From JBBCJT01 sp037190665 (GTDB taxonomy: Bacteria; Pseudomonadota; Alphaproteobacteria; Acetobacterales; Acetobacteraceae), in NCBI GenBank assembly GCA_037190665.1, contig JBBCJT010000021.1, forward strand, positions 1 through 21,013: 21,013 bases of DNA. The letters run 5' to 3'. The notes below the pieces were generated by a model. It was not told the origin of the DNA. It worked only from the letters and a program-made list of their open reading frames with translations, and did no database searches. The number at the start of each line of letters is the position of its first letter. The stretch's first letter is position 1. This document shows positions 1 through 7,715 of this stretch, in pieces. The translations under genes and the position numbers were made by a program.

Positions 1-1524
1 ACCGAGTTCTCCGCCGATTCGGAGGAGAAGCGCCCCACCGTCCAGATCGGCGACCCGTTCACCGAGAAGCTGCTGATCGAGGCCTGCATGGAGCTGATGG
101 CGACCGACGCCATCGTCGCCATCCAGGACATGGGCGCGGCCGGCCTCACCTCCTCCTCGGTGGAGATGGCGGGCAAGGGCGGCATGGGCATCGAGCTCGA
201 CCTCGACGCCGTGCCCCAGCGCGAGACGGAGATGACCGCTTACGAGATGATGCTGTCGGAAAGCCAGGAGCGGATGCTCATGGTGCTGCACCCCGACAGG
301 ACCGAACTGGCCCGCGGCATCTTCGAGAAGTGGGAGCTGGATTTCGCCATCGTCGGCCGCCTCACCGACACCGGCCGCATCGTCATCCGCCACAAGGGGG
401 TGATCGAGGCGGACATTCCGCTCGACCCGCTCAGCGAGCAGGCCCCGCTCTACCGCCGTCCCACCGCCGAGACGCCGAAGCAGCCGGTGATCGACCCGCC
501 GGCCGATCCGCTGGGCCTGGGCGATGCGCTGCTGAAGCTGATCGGCTGCCCCGACCTCGCCTCGCGCGCCTGGATCTGGGACCAGTACGACTCCACCGTG
601 CTCGGCCAGACCGTGAAACGCCCCGGCGCCGCGGATGCCGCCGTGGTGAAGATCGAGGGCCATTCCCGCGCGCTCGCGCTGACCACCGACTGCACGCCAC
701 GCTACTGCGCCGCCGACCCCGAGGAGGGCGGCAAGCAGGCGGTGGCCGAGGCGTGGCGCAACATCACCGCCGTGGGCGGCCGGCCGCTCGCGATCACCGA
801 CAACATGAATTTCGGCAACCCGCAGAAGCCGGAGATCATGGGCCAGTTCGCCGCCGCCGTGCGGGGGATGCGCGAGGCCTGCCTCACGCTCGATTTCCCG
901 GTCGTGAGCGGCAATGTCAGCCTCTACAACGAGACCGAGGGCAAGGGCATCCTGCCCACCCCCGCGATCGGCGGCGTCGGTGTGCTGGAAGATGCCTCGG
1001 CCGCCATCGGCATCTCGCTGCGCCCGGGGCTCGAGCTGATCGTCATCGGCGACACGCGCGGCTGGCTCGGCCAGTCCCTCTGGCTGCGCGAGGTCGCCGG
1101 CCGCGAGGATGGCGCCCCGCCCCCGGTCGACCTGCGCGCGGAGCGCAAGAACGGCGATTTCGTCCGCGCCGAGATCCTCGCCGGCCGTGTCGCCGCCTGC
1201 CACGACGTCGCCGATGGCGGGTTGCTGGTGGCGGTGGCGGAGATGGCGATGGCCGGCCGCACGGGTGTGCAACTCACCCCCGGACCGGACAACATCCGCT
1301 CCCACGCCTGGTGGTTCGGGGAGGATCAGTCCCGCTACGTGCTTGCCGTCACGCCGGACGCCGCCGGCCCGCTGCTCGACCGCGCCGCCAAGATCGGCGT
1401 GCCCATCGAGCATATCGGCCGCACCGGCGGCGCCACGCTGATGCTGCCGGACGGTGCGGCGATCCCGGTCGCGGACCTCGTTGACGCGAACGAGGCCTTC
1501 TTCCGCGGCTGGATGACGGCGTGA
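1..1524 (+). CDS. purL: Phosphoribosylformylglycinamidine synthase subunit PurL (5' partial)
   Basis: This is the C-terminal 507 residues of the ATP-dependent synthetase that converts FGAR plus glutamine-derived ammonia to FGAM, the fourth step of de novo purine synthesis in the cytoplasm. The reading frame is open from base 1, so the N-terminal part (roughly 230 residues of a family length near 740) lies outside the window. Visible family features are the block IGDPFTEKLL, then VAIQDMGAAGLTSSSVEMA, the second-domain stretch ITDNMNFGNPQKPE, VVSGNVSLYNET with PTPAIGGVG, and the late CHDVADGGLLVAVAEMA block. These are typical of small bacterial PurL, which works with separate PurQ and PurS. The stop codon overlaps the GTG start of the next gene (GTGA), suggesting translational coupling. 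The identification is secure. Confidence 0.97.
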   Translation, partial: TEFSADSEEKRPTVQIGDPFTEKLLIEACMELMATDAIVAIQDMGAAGLTSSSVEMAGKGGMGIELDLDAVPQRETEMTAYEMMLSESQERMLMVLHPDRTELARGIFEKWELDFAIVGRLTDTGRIVIRHKGVIEADIPLDPLSEQAPLYRRPTAETPKQPVIDPPADPLGLGDALLKLIGCPDLASRAWIWDQYDSTVLGQTVKRPGAADAAVVKIEGHSRALALTTDCTPRYCAADPEEGGKQAVAEAWRNITAVGGRPLAITDNMNFGNPQKPEIMGQFAAAVRGMREACLTLDFPVVSGNVSLYNETEGKGILPTPAIGGVGVLEDASAAIGISLRPGLELIVIGDTRGWLGQSLWLREVAGREDGAPPPVDLRAERKNGDFVRAEILAGRVAACHDVADGGLLVAVAEMAMAGRTGVQLTPGPDNIRSHAWWFGEDQSRYVLAVTPDAAGPLLDRAAKIGVPIEHIGRTGGATLMLPDGAAIPVADLVDANEAFFRGWMTA

Positions 1525-3011
1525 ACGCATCGCTGGCGGCATCTGCCGCCCGGCTGCTGACCCTGCCGCGCCCGGTGTCGGGCACGCTGATGGCCGTGGA
1601 GGCGGAGATCGGCCAGGGGCTCGACCCCACCGAGGCCGTGGCGCTGGCGCGGGACGAGGTGCTCGGCTGGCTTGCCGACGCGCGCGGGGAGGCCCTGCCC
1701 GAAACCGCCTGGGACGGGGAGGTGTTCCATCTCGACCGCGACGGGACCGCGCTGGACGTGGTCGCCGGCGCCGCGCCGCCGTCGTGGCTGTGCCGCCTGC
1801 GGGAGGCGACGGGCGACAGCGGCGCCGAATCCCTCCTCGACATCGCCGTGCTGGTGGATGGCGGCCGCGCCGTGCTGCTCTCCCAGAGCGCCTGGTCCGC
1901 CGTGCACGGCGCGGACACCCCCGCCCCCGCCCTGCCGGAGGCGATCCGCCGCATCGCCGCTCGCATCGGGCTGACGGCGGATGGAAGGCGGCTGCTGCCT
2001 GTGGCGTGGCGCCTGCGGGAGGATGCCGACCTCGCCGCCTTGCTGGCGCTGATGGACTCGCCCGCACGCCGCCTGCCGCTCGCGGTGCTGTCGGAAGCCT
2101 CGCCCGAAGGCGGCGGCACGCTGGTGGACCCCGACGCGGCGGCGGCCGCGCTGCTCGGGCTCGCCCACGTCGTCGCCATCCCCTACGAGCTGGCGCAGGA
2201 ACTGACGCGGCGCGCCGGCAAGGAATGGTCCGTGTTCGGCGGCGCCGCGCGGCTCTACCGCCCCGGGCTGGACCGCTATGCCGGCGCCTACCGCCGCCAC
2301 CCGCTGCTGCTGCAAGCAACCTTCCCCGGCGCGACCGGCCCCGCCGACGCGCTGGACGCGCTGCTGCGACTCGCGGCGGCGGCCAGCCTTTCGGGCGGCT
2401 CCGTCCGGGCGGCGCTGGCCGAGCTGCGCGGGCGGCTTACCGGCAGCGGCCTGCCCGGCCGCCTCGCCCGCGCCGCCTCGGATGGCGAGCGGATCGCGCT
2501 GCTGGAAGCGGAGGTCCGCCGGCTGCGCCAGCGCATCGAGGAGGCGCGGAGCCTCGCCGCCCTCCACGAGGCACGCGTGCGCATGCTGGACGATTCGGCC
2601 GAGACGAGCGCGCTGGAGGCGCAGGCGCTGCGGGCGCGGCTGCGCTCCATCGCCGGCAAGCTGCGCGTCGCGGATGGGCTGCACAACCAGCAGGGGGGCC
2701 TGGTCCACCACGCCGGCCGCCCCGCGGAATTTGCCGCGCGCTACGCCGGCCAGGTCGAATTCTCGCCCGCCGCCCGCGCGGCGCTCGCCGAAGCGATGAA
2801 TGCCGACCGGCTGCGCGAGTGCCTCGATACGCTGGCGAACGACCGCGACCGATCCGACCTGCCCGCCGTCCTGCGGCAGCTCGGCGCCGAGCACCGCGAC
2901 GGCCTGACGGTGCTGCGGGAGGCGAGCGCGACGGGCGGCCCGCTCGCGGTCGCGCACGCCTGGGACCCCACCGCCGAGACGCTGGTCGTGACCGATATCC
3001 ACCCCGTTTGA
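1521..3011 (+). CDS. Uncharacterised coiled-coil protein coupled to purL
   Basis: A 496-residue protein starting at a GTG that overlaps the purL stop (GTGA). I do not recognise a named family. No signal peptide or membrane segment is evident, so it is probably cytoplasmic. Residues 1-220 are Ala/Leu-rich and look globular. Residues 185-265 carry the most distinctive block: PLAVLSEA, then LVDPDAAAAALLGLAHVV, then GKEWSVFGGAARLYRPG (233-249) and a short HPLLL (260-264). Residues about 321-385 form a strong heptad-like helix rich in Arg, Glu and Leu, a likely coiled coil. The C-terminus is a mixed helical tail. From memory only, the central block resembles a recurring segment in uncharacterised bacterial coiled-coil proteins; I cannot verify this. 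Codon use and GC match the neighbours, so a real gene is likely. The long minus-strand frame opposite it is a GC-driven shadow. Confidence 0.85.
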   Translation: MNASLAASAARLLTLPRPVSGTLMAVEAEIGQGLDPTEAVALARDEVLGWLADARGEALPETAWDGEVFHLDRDGTALDVVAGAAPPSWLCRLREATGDSGAESLLDIAVLVDGGRAVLLSQSAWSAVHGADTPAPALPEAIRRIAARIGLTADGRRLLPVAWRLREDADLAALLALMDSPARRLPLAVLSEASPEGGGTLVDPDAAAAALLGLAHVVAIPYELAQELTRRAGKEWSVFGGAARLYRPGLDRYAGAYRRHPLLLQATFPGATGPADALDALLRLAAAASLSGGSVRAALAELRGRLTGSGLPGRLARAASDGERIALLEAEVRRLRQRIEEARSLAALHEARVRMLDDSAETSALEAQALRARLRSIAGKLRVADGLHNQQGGLVHHAGRPAEFAARYAGQVEFSPAARAALAEAMNADRLRECLDTLANDRDRSDLPAVLRQLGAEHRDGLTVLREASATGGPLAVAHAWDPTAETLVVTDIHPV

Positions 3012-3043
3012 CAGCGGCCACCGCCACCCACATATCCTCAGTC

Positions 3044-3277
3044 ATGCCGATGGCCGCCAGCGAGATCGAGGCCCTGATCAGGGCCGCCCTGCCCGATGCG
3101 ACCGTGACCGTCGAGGACCTGCGGGGGGACGGCGATCACTACGCCGCCACCGTGGTCAGCGAGGCCTTTCGCGGCAAATCCCGGGTGCAGCAGCACCAGA
3201 TCGTCTATGCCGCGCTGCAGGGTCGCATGGGGGGCGTGCTGCACGCCCTCGCGCTGCAGACCTCGCCGCCGGCGTGA
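3044..3277 (+). CDS. bolA: BolA family protein
   Basis: A 77-residue single-domain BolA protein. It starts at ATG 3044, with an in-frame ATG at 3050 as an alternative. The order is typical: an N-terminal helix (EIEALIRAALPDATVTVEDL), a short GDGDHYAATVVSEAFRGKS stretch, then the helix-turn core SRVQQHQIVYAALQGRMGG with the HALAL strand. The invariant FxGKSRVxxHQxVYxAL pattern is present; the His in VQQHQ is the conserved one. BolA proteins partner with monothiol CGFS glutaredoxins and help handle [2Fe-2S] clusters. The next gene encodes exactly such a glutaredoxin 22 bases downstream, so the two probably act as a complex. The small size fits the short IbaG/BolA-like class, so the gene symbol is a family label rather than proven orthology to E. 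coli BolA. Confidence 0.93.
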   Translation: MPMAASEIEALIRAALPDATVTVEDLRGDGDHYAATVVSEAFRGKSRVQQHQIVYAALQGRMGGVLHALALQTSPPA

Positions 3278-3299
3278 CACCAGCCCAAGGACCTACACC

Positions 3300-3641
3300 A
3301 TGAGCAATCCGGTCTTCGACCGCATCCAGCAGGACATCACGGCGAACCCGGTCATGCTGTACATGAAGGGCAACGCGATGTTCCCGCAGTGCGGCTTCTC
3401 CGCGCGCGTGGTGCAGATCCTCAGCCATGTCGGCGTGCCCTTCCAGACGGCGAACGTGCTGGAGGACCCGGAACTGCGCGAGGGCATCAAGCAGTTCACC
3501 AACTGGCCGACCGTCCCGCAGCTTTACGTCGCGGGCGAGTTCGTGGGCGGCTGCGACATCGTGACCGAGATGTTCCAGTCCGGCGAACTCGAGACGCTGC
3601 TCAAGGAAAAGGGCATCGCCTTCAAGACCCCCGCGGCCTGA
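3300..3641 (+). CDS. grxD: Monothiol glutaredoxin, Grx4 family
   Basis: A 113-residue monothiol glutaredoxin starting at ATG 3300. The active site is QCGFS (CGFS signature), preceded by the conserved LYMKG block and FPQ. The glutathione-binding WPTVPQLY segment with its cis-Pro follows, then GEFVGGCDIV. Length and order match bacterial Grx4/GrxD. The usual KGTPxFPQCGFS is KGNAMFPQCGFS here, a conservative departure. The family binds a glutathione-ligated [2Fe-2S] cluster as a dimer or as a heterodimer with BolA, and transfers it to acceptor proteins. It lies 22 bases after the BolA gene in the same direction. The identification is secure. Confidence 0.96.
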   Translation: MSNPVFDRIQQDITANPVMLYMKGNAMFPQCGFSARVVQILSHVGVPFQTANVLEDPELREGIKQFTNWPTVPQLYVAGEFVGGCDIVTEMFQSGELETLLKEKGIAFKTPAA

Positions 3642-3663
3642 GCCGCGGCCCCGGGCGGAGCGG

Positions 3664-4608
3664 ATGCGGATCGGCGTCGTCACGCCGGCCTACGACGTCG
3701 CGCCCTGGATCGCCACCGCCATCGGATCCGTCCGCGATCAGACCCATGCCGACTGGCGCATGGTGGTGGTCGATGACGGATCGCGCGACGGCACGGCGGA
3801 GATCGTCGCAGGCATCGCGGACGACCGGCTGACACTGCTGCGGCAGGCGAATGCCGGCGTCTCCGCCGCGCGCAACCGCGGCATCGAGGCCGTCGCCGGC
3901 TGTGATGCAGTGCTGTTCCTCGATGCGGACGACTGGCTCGCGCCCGATGCTCTGGCGCGCCTCGCGGCGACGCTGGCAGATACGCCCGACGCGGTCGCCG
4001 TCTATGGCGGGTTCGCCTTCGTTCCCGAAGCGGCGCAGCCGGGCGATCCGCCAGTGCGGGTGAAATCCGGCCCCTTCCCCGAGGGCGATATCCTCCGCCG
4101 CCTGCTGGTCGAGAATCTGTTCGCCAATGGCGGGCACATGCTGCTGCGCGCTGATGCGATCGCGCGCGCGGGCGTCTTCCGCGCCGACATCCGCTTCGGC
4201 GAGGACTGGGAGTACTGGATCCGCCTCGCCCTGCTCGGCCCGTTCGCGGTGGTGCCCGGCGAGGTGCCGCTGCTGTACGTGCGCCAGCGTTCCACCGGCG
4301 CCTATCTGCGCATGGCGACCGATCCGGACGCCTTCCGCCCCGCCATGGCGGCGATCTTCGACAACCCCTCGGTCCGCGCCGCTCTGGGACGCGATGCGGA
4401 GGGCGTGCGGCGGCGCACCGAGGCGGAGAACGACTGGATCATGGGCCGCGAGCTGATCCGCCACGGCCGCACCGCCGAAGGCCGCACCCGCCTCGCCCGC
4501 AGCCTGCGCGCCGCACCGTCGCCCAAGCGCGCGCTGCTGCTCGCGGCCGCCATCGCCCAGCCGATGCTGCCGGCCGCGCTTCACGGCCCGTTCCGGCGCT
4601 ACGGGTGA
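3664..4608 (+). CDS. Family 2 glycosyltransferase (GT-A fold)
   Basis: A 314-residue inverting glycosyltransferase of family GT2. The N-terminus shows the nucleotide-sugar fold: VVTPAYDVAPWIATAIGSV at residues 5-23, VVVDDGSRDGT at 34-44 with the uracil-contacting Asp, the NAGVSAARNRG helix near 63-73, and the metal-binding FLDADDW at 85-91. A GEDWEYW block at 179-185 supplies the likely catalytic acid pair. There is no transmembrane segment, so it is a soluble or peripheral enzyme. The donor and acceptor cannot be told. The likely role is building a surface polysaccharide, glycolipid or glycosylated protein. It begins 22 bases after grxD behind a short GGAG element, so it may be read through from the upstream block, but no other polysaccharide genes are nearby. 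Confidence 0.9.
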   Translation: MRIGVVTPAYDVAPWIATAIGSVRDQTHADWRMVVVDDGSRDGTAEIVAGIADDRLTLLRQANAGVSAARNRGIEAVAGCDAVLFLDADDWLAPDALARLAATLADTPDAVAVYGGFAFVPEAAQPGDPPVRVKSGPFPEGDILRRLLVENLFANGGHMLLRADAIARAGVFRADIRFGEDWEYWIRLALLGPFAVVPGEVPLLYVRQRSTGAYLRMATDPDAFRPAMAAIFDNPSVRAALGRDAEGVRRRTEAENDWIMGRELIRHGRTAEGRTRLARSLRAAPSPKRALLLAAAIAQPMLPAALHGPFRRYG

Positions 4609-4649
4609 AGGGACCGGTGCGCCGAACGTGCAGCGCATCACCTTCGATT

Positions 4650-4670
4650 GCGGGATGCTGAAGCACCCGC
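4650..4670 (+). terminator. Possible hairpin after the glycosyltransferase gene
   Basis: GCGGG and TGC pair with GCA and CCCGC around a TGAA loop, with one bulged A at 4655. It lies 41 bases past the glycosyltransferase stop. There is no U-tract, so it is at best a weak or Rho-assisted 3' end. Confidence 0.25.
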
Positions 4671-4740
4671 GATGTGCCGCTCCAACGTTCAACAGCATGC
4701 CCCCGGCGACAGCGACCGCCAGCGGTGGATTCTGCCGAAA

Positions 4741-4750
4741 TCCCGCGGGA
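4741..4750. promoter_or_regulatory. Perfect 10-bp palindrome upstream of the first GNAT gene
   Basis: TCCCGCGGGA is a perfect palindrome, bracketed by GATTC at 4728 and GAATC at 4749. It lies about 50 bases upstream of the likely start at 4800, where a promoter or operator would be expected. No convincing -35/-10 pair could be assigned. GC-rich palindromes of this length occur by chance in such a genome, so this is only a candidate. Confidence 0.25.
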
Positions 4751-4799
4751 ATCGCGTGAACTATGCCTGCCGCGCCTTGCTAGGCTCGTCCTCGCGCGA

Positions 4800-5681
4800 A
4801 TGAAGAACAGGCAGATGCGGGCCGTCTCGACAAAGAGACTCGACAGCTACCAGCTCAAGATCCAGCCCATGACGCTGGCGGATATTCCGAGGCTTCATGA
4901 GCTGTCGATCTCCGTCGGCTGGCCGCACCGGCCGGAGGACTGGGCGCTCTCCATCCAGCTCGGCCAGGGCATCTTCGCCGCCGACGAGATCGGCCGCGTT
5001 GTCGGCTCCGCCATGTGGTTCGCGGCCGGCGAGGACCTCGCCGTGATCGGCATGGTGATCATCACGCCGCGCCTTCAGGAGCACGGCGCCGGCCGCTGGA
5101 TGATGGGTCATATCCTCGAGGCGACGGCGGGCCGCGACATGGTGCTCAATTCCACACGCGCCGCGTTCAAGCTCTACCAGTCGCTCGGCTTCCTGGCCGG
5201 GCTGACGGTCTGGCAGCATCAGGGCGTCGCCGTCCGCGCGCCTTCCGTGCCCCCCGGCGCGCGGAAGATGCGCCCGGCGGACGAGGCGGCGATCCGTGCG
5301 CTCGACGCCGCCGCCTTCTCGGCCGAACGGCGCGCGCTGTTCGACCAGTTGATCCCGATGTCGGACGGCACGGTGATCGAACGGGGCGGCGAGATCACGG
5401 GGTTCGCCCTGTGCCGGCGGTTCGGGCGCGGCCGCGTGATCGGGCCGGTCGTCGCGGCCAGCCAGGAGGATGCGGTCGCGCTGGTCGCGCCGCATGTCGC
5501 CGCCCATGCCGGCACTTTCCTGCGGCTCGACACGCGGGAGGCCGAGGGGCCGTTGCGCGAATACCTCATCGCCTCGGGCATCCGCTTCTTCGACACCGTG
5601 ACGACCATGTCGAAGGGCGGCGAGCGGCGATATCCTGCCCGGCCGCACATCTACGCGCTGGCCACCCACTCGTTCAGCTAG
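4800..5681 (+). CDS. Tandem GNAT-fold N-acetyltransferase (paralogue 1)
   Basis: A 293-residue protein with two GNAT-like halves. Residues about 20-140 form the first domain, with WPHRPEDWAL at 41-50, the VIGMVIITP strand at 82-90 and the LYQSLGF motif at 125-131. Residues about 155-290 form a second domain similar to the Acetyltransf_18 type, with FGRGRVIGPVVA at 208-219 and FLRLDT at 240-245. The acetyl-CoA loop of domain one, usually Q/RxxGxG/A, is degenerate here (LQEHGAGR). The protein is clearly related to the one at 14871-15710: WPHRxEDWAL, QHQG, FGRGxVxGPVVA and the DT strand recur in the same order. Its substrate is unknown. ATG 4800 was taken as start, but Shine-Dalgarno support is weak; ATG 4815 is a real alternative, and the open frame continues upstream to 4674. 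The 3' end faces the oxidoreductase gene with a 12-base gap. Confidence 0.85.
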   Translation: MKNRQMRAVSTKRLDSYQLKIQPMTLADIPRLHELSISVGWPHRPEDWALSIQLGQGIFAADEIGRVVGSAMWFAAGEDLAVIGMVIITPRLQEHGAGRWMMGHILEATAGRDMVLNSTRAAFKLYQSLGFLAGLTVWQHQGVAVRAPSVPPGARKMRPADEAAIRALDAAAFSAERRALFDQLIPMSDGTVIERGGEITGFALCRRFGRGRVIGPVVAASQEDAVALVAPHVAAHAGTFLRLDTREAEGPLREYLIASGIRFFDTVTTMSKGGERRYPARPHIYALATHSFS

Positions 5682-5693
5682 AGCCCGGTCCTC

Positions 5694-7013
5694 TCAGAAG
5701 TCCGAGACCTTCCCCCAGGCCGACCGATCGAGGCGCGCGGGGTGATACGGCTTCGGATCGACGATCGGTGCCGCGCCCGTGATGACGTCCGCGATCAGAT
5801 GGCCTGCGCCGGGACCGATGCCGAAGCCGTGGCCGCTGAAACCCGCCGCGAGGATCAGGCCCGGCACCGGCGTCTCGCCGATCGCCGGCACGCCGTCGGG
5901 CGTTGAATCGATGTAGCCCGCCCATTCGGCCGTCACGGGGACGGAGGCGATCGAAGGCAGCAGTTCACGGGCGCGGCGCAGCGTTTCGCGGATCATCCGC
6001 GCATCGGGCTTCGGGTCGAGGATACGCATCCGCTCCATCGGCGTCGGCCGGTCGAGCCGCCAGCGGCGGAGCGTCTCGTGGCCGGACCGCCAGCCCTCCA
6101 GCCCACCCGGCGCGAGAGACCGGAAGCGCCGCGCGAACATTGGCAGGAAGTAGCGCGCGAAGCGGAGCTGCTGTGGCGTCGGATCGACGCGGGCGTTGCC
6201 GGAGACCGCGAGCGTATAGCCGCCATCGCCGCGCCGCGTGACGGAGACGCGGGCCGTGTGCAGCGCATCCGGCCCCTCGGCGCCGGGACCGACCGCCAAA
6301 ATCGAGGAGCGCACGGCCGCCTGCGGAAAGCGGATGCCGAGCTGGCGGCAGAAGGATGACGCCCAGGCCCCGCCCGCCATCACCACCGTCCTCGTCCGGA
6401 TCGTCCCGTGCTCGGTGATCACGCCGGCGACGCGCCCGGCTTCCAGTTCCAGCCCGCGCGCCGCGCAGGACTGATGGACGCTACCGCCGAACTTCCCGAC
6501 ACCCAGCGCGATCACCGGCGCGGCCCGCGCCGGATCCGCTATGCCGTCGCTTGGCGAGAACACGCCGCCCCTCCAGCCGCGCCCGCTGGCGCGACCCCGC
6601 TCCGTCGCCTCGGCGGCGGAAAGCACGTGGCTCGTCACGCCCTGCGTCTTCGCGAAGTCGCACCAGCGTGCCCAGCCGGCGATCTCGGCCTCGTCGTTGG
6701 AGAGGTAGAGCAGACCGCAGCGGTGGAAGCCGACGGACTCGCCGATCTCGCCCGCGAGCGCATCCCACAGCGCAAGGCTCCGGGTCGCCATCGGCAGCTC
6801 GCGCGCATCCCGGTTCTGCTGACGGCACCAGCCCCAGTTGCGGCTCGACTGCTCGGCGCCGATGCGTCCCTTCTCCACGAGCGCGACCTTCACGCCGCGC
6901 CGGGCGAGGTAGTAGGCGGCCGACACCCCGACGATGCCGCCCCCGATGACCACCACGTCGGCCGTCACGGGCAGGGTCGTACCTGTCTGGATGTGCAGCA
7001 GCGGCGCGGACAT
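5694..7013 (-). CDS. FAD-dependent oxidoreductase, DadA/DAO family
   Basis: A 439-residue flavoprotein. It begins with the Rossmann motif DVVVIGGGIVGVSAAYYL (GxGxxG at 24-29) and an acidic VEKG end of the second strand. Then comes a conserved SSRNWGWCRQQNRD segment near residues 56-69, where the flavin sits in this family. The C-terminal FAD signature is GYIDSTPDGVPAIGE followed by AAGFSGHGFGIGPGAGHLIAD. Relatives (COG0665) oxidise D-amino acids, glycine, sarcosine or opine-like secondary amines to the 2-oxo or imino compound. The substrate here is not determinable. The start was chosen at 7013 because AAAGG lies 7 bases upstream; the longer frame to 7088 lacks such support. The gene is divergent from the Lrp-type regulator across 213 bases, a usual arrangement for a regulator and its target. 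Confidence 0.92.
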   Translation of the reverse strand: MSAPLLHIQTGTTLPVTADVVVIGGGIVGVSAAYYLARRGVKVALVEKGRIGAEQSSRNWGWCRQQNRDARELPMATRSLALWDALAGEIGESVGFHRCGLLYLSNDEAEIAGWARWCDFAKTQGVTSHVLSAAEATERGRASGRGWRGGVFSPSDGIADPARAAPVIALGVGKFGGSVHQSCAARGLELEAGRVAGVITEHGTIRTRTVVMAGGAWASSFCRQLGIRFPQAAVRSSILAVGPGAEGPDALHTARVSVTRRGDGGYTLAVSGNARVDPTPQQLRFARYFLPMFARRFRSLAPGGLEGWRSGHETLRRWRLDRPTPMERMRILDPKPDARMIRETLRRARELLPSIASVPVTAEWAGYIDSTPDGVPAIGETPVPGLILAAGFSGHGFGIGPGAGHLIADVITGAAPIVDPKPYHPARLDRSAWGKVSDF

Positions 7014-7226
7014 GGCGGACCTTTCTGTCCTGCCCAGAGTAGCGCCCGTGCGGCGAGGTTTGTGCTGGCCGCGGCTTCCGCGCGGCATATCCTGCTGTCC
7101 GGCCGCCCTGCCGCAAAGCCTTATGCCAGTTGGCTTTCTCCACTGCCCCGGCGGGGGGATCGGCGCGGCGCCGTTGAGCAGTCCGGCAGCCTCCGCCTAT
7201 GTTCCGCCATCCGGAAGGTGCGGCCC
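7014..7226. promoter_or_regulatory. Divergent promoter region with a candidate Lrp-type operator
   Basis: This 213-base gap separates two divergent starts (7013 on minus, 7227 on plus), so both promoters must lie here. In the middle are AAAGCC (7115-7120) and GGCTTT (7132-7137), perfect inverted arms 11 bases apart. The nested dyad GCCA-GT-TGGC is at 7125-7134. It sits about 90-125 bases from each start. A TTGTGC copy is at 7060-7065. Lrp/AsnC proteins bind imperfect dyads about 15 bp long and commonly self-regulate, so this is a plausible operator. I could not assign -35/-10 elements. Confidence 0.5.
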
Positions 7227-7703
7227 GTGAAGCTCGATCGTATCGACATCCGAATTCTGCACGAACTCCAGCAGAACTGCCGCATCACCAACGTCGAACT
7301 CGCCGAGCGGGTGCATCTGTCGCCCAGCCCCTGCCTCATGCGGGTCAAGAAACTCCAGCGCGCGGGCTACATCACCGGCTACTCGGCGCAGATCGATATC
7401 TCCAAGCTCGGCCAGACGCTGACGGTCTTCACCGAGATCACGCTGAAGAACCATCGGCTGGCCGATTTCACGCGCTTCCAGCAGGCCGTCGAGAAGATCG
7501 ACGAGGTCGTGGAGTGCCATCTGATCTCGGGCGGGTACGACTACCTGCTCAAGTTCGTCACCGGCGGCATTTCGGACTATCAGACGCTTATGGAACGGCT
7601 GACCGATTCCGATATCGGGATCGACAAGTATTTCAGCTTCATCGTGATGAAGTCGCCCTTCATCAAGGCGCACCTGCCGCTCAAGAGCCTGTTCCCGCTC
7701 TGA
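7227..7703 (+). CDS. Lrp/AsnC family transcriptional regulator
   Basis: A 158-residue regulator. The N-terminal winged helix-turn-helix begins LDRIDIRILHELQQNCRI, followed by the recognition part NVELAERVHLSPSPCLMRVKKLQRAGYI. The C-terminal RAM effector domain (residues about 62-145) contains the conserved GGYDYLLKFV strand and SDYQTLMERL helix. Proteins of this family form dimers to octamers, sense an amino acid or related metabolite, and often activate a neighbouring transporter or oxidase gene. The GTG start at 7227 is preceded by GGAAGG at 7213-7218 with an 8-base spacer. GTG 7218 is in frame but overlaps that ribosome site. The gene is divergent from the FAD oxidoreductase, and its 3' end meets the transporter ATPase with a 12-base gap. 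The likely targets are the oxidoreductase, the transporter operon and itself (inference). Confidence 0.93.
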   Translation: MKLDRIDIRILHELQQNCRITNVELAERVHLSPSPCLMRVKKLQRAGYITGYSAQIDISKLGQTLTVFTEITLKNHRLADFTRFQQAVEKIDEVVECHLISGGYDYLLKFVTGGISDYQTLMERLTDSDIGIDKYFSFIVMKSPFIKAHLPLKSLFPL

Positions 7704-7715
7704 GCGGCGCGCGCC

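Noticed and set aside
1335..3002. 555-codon open frame on the minus strand opposite the uncharacterised protein and the end of purL
   Set aside because: Composition is low-complexity Arg/Gly/Gln typical of antisense frames in high-GC DNA. It has no ribosome site or family motif, and purL on the other strand is certain.
3631..3648. CCGCGG repeated across the grxD stop as a terminator hairpin
   Set aside because: The unit is a common GC palindrome, the stem is short, there is no U-tract, and the glycosyltransferase gene follows at once.
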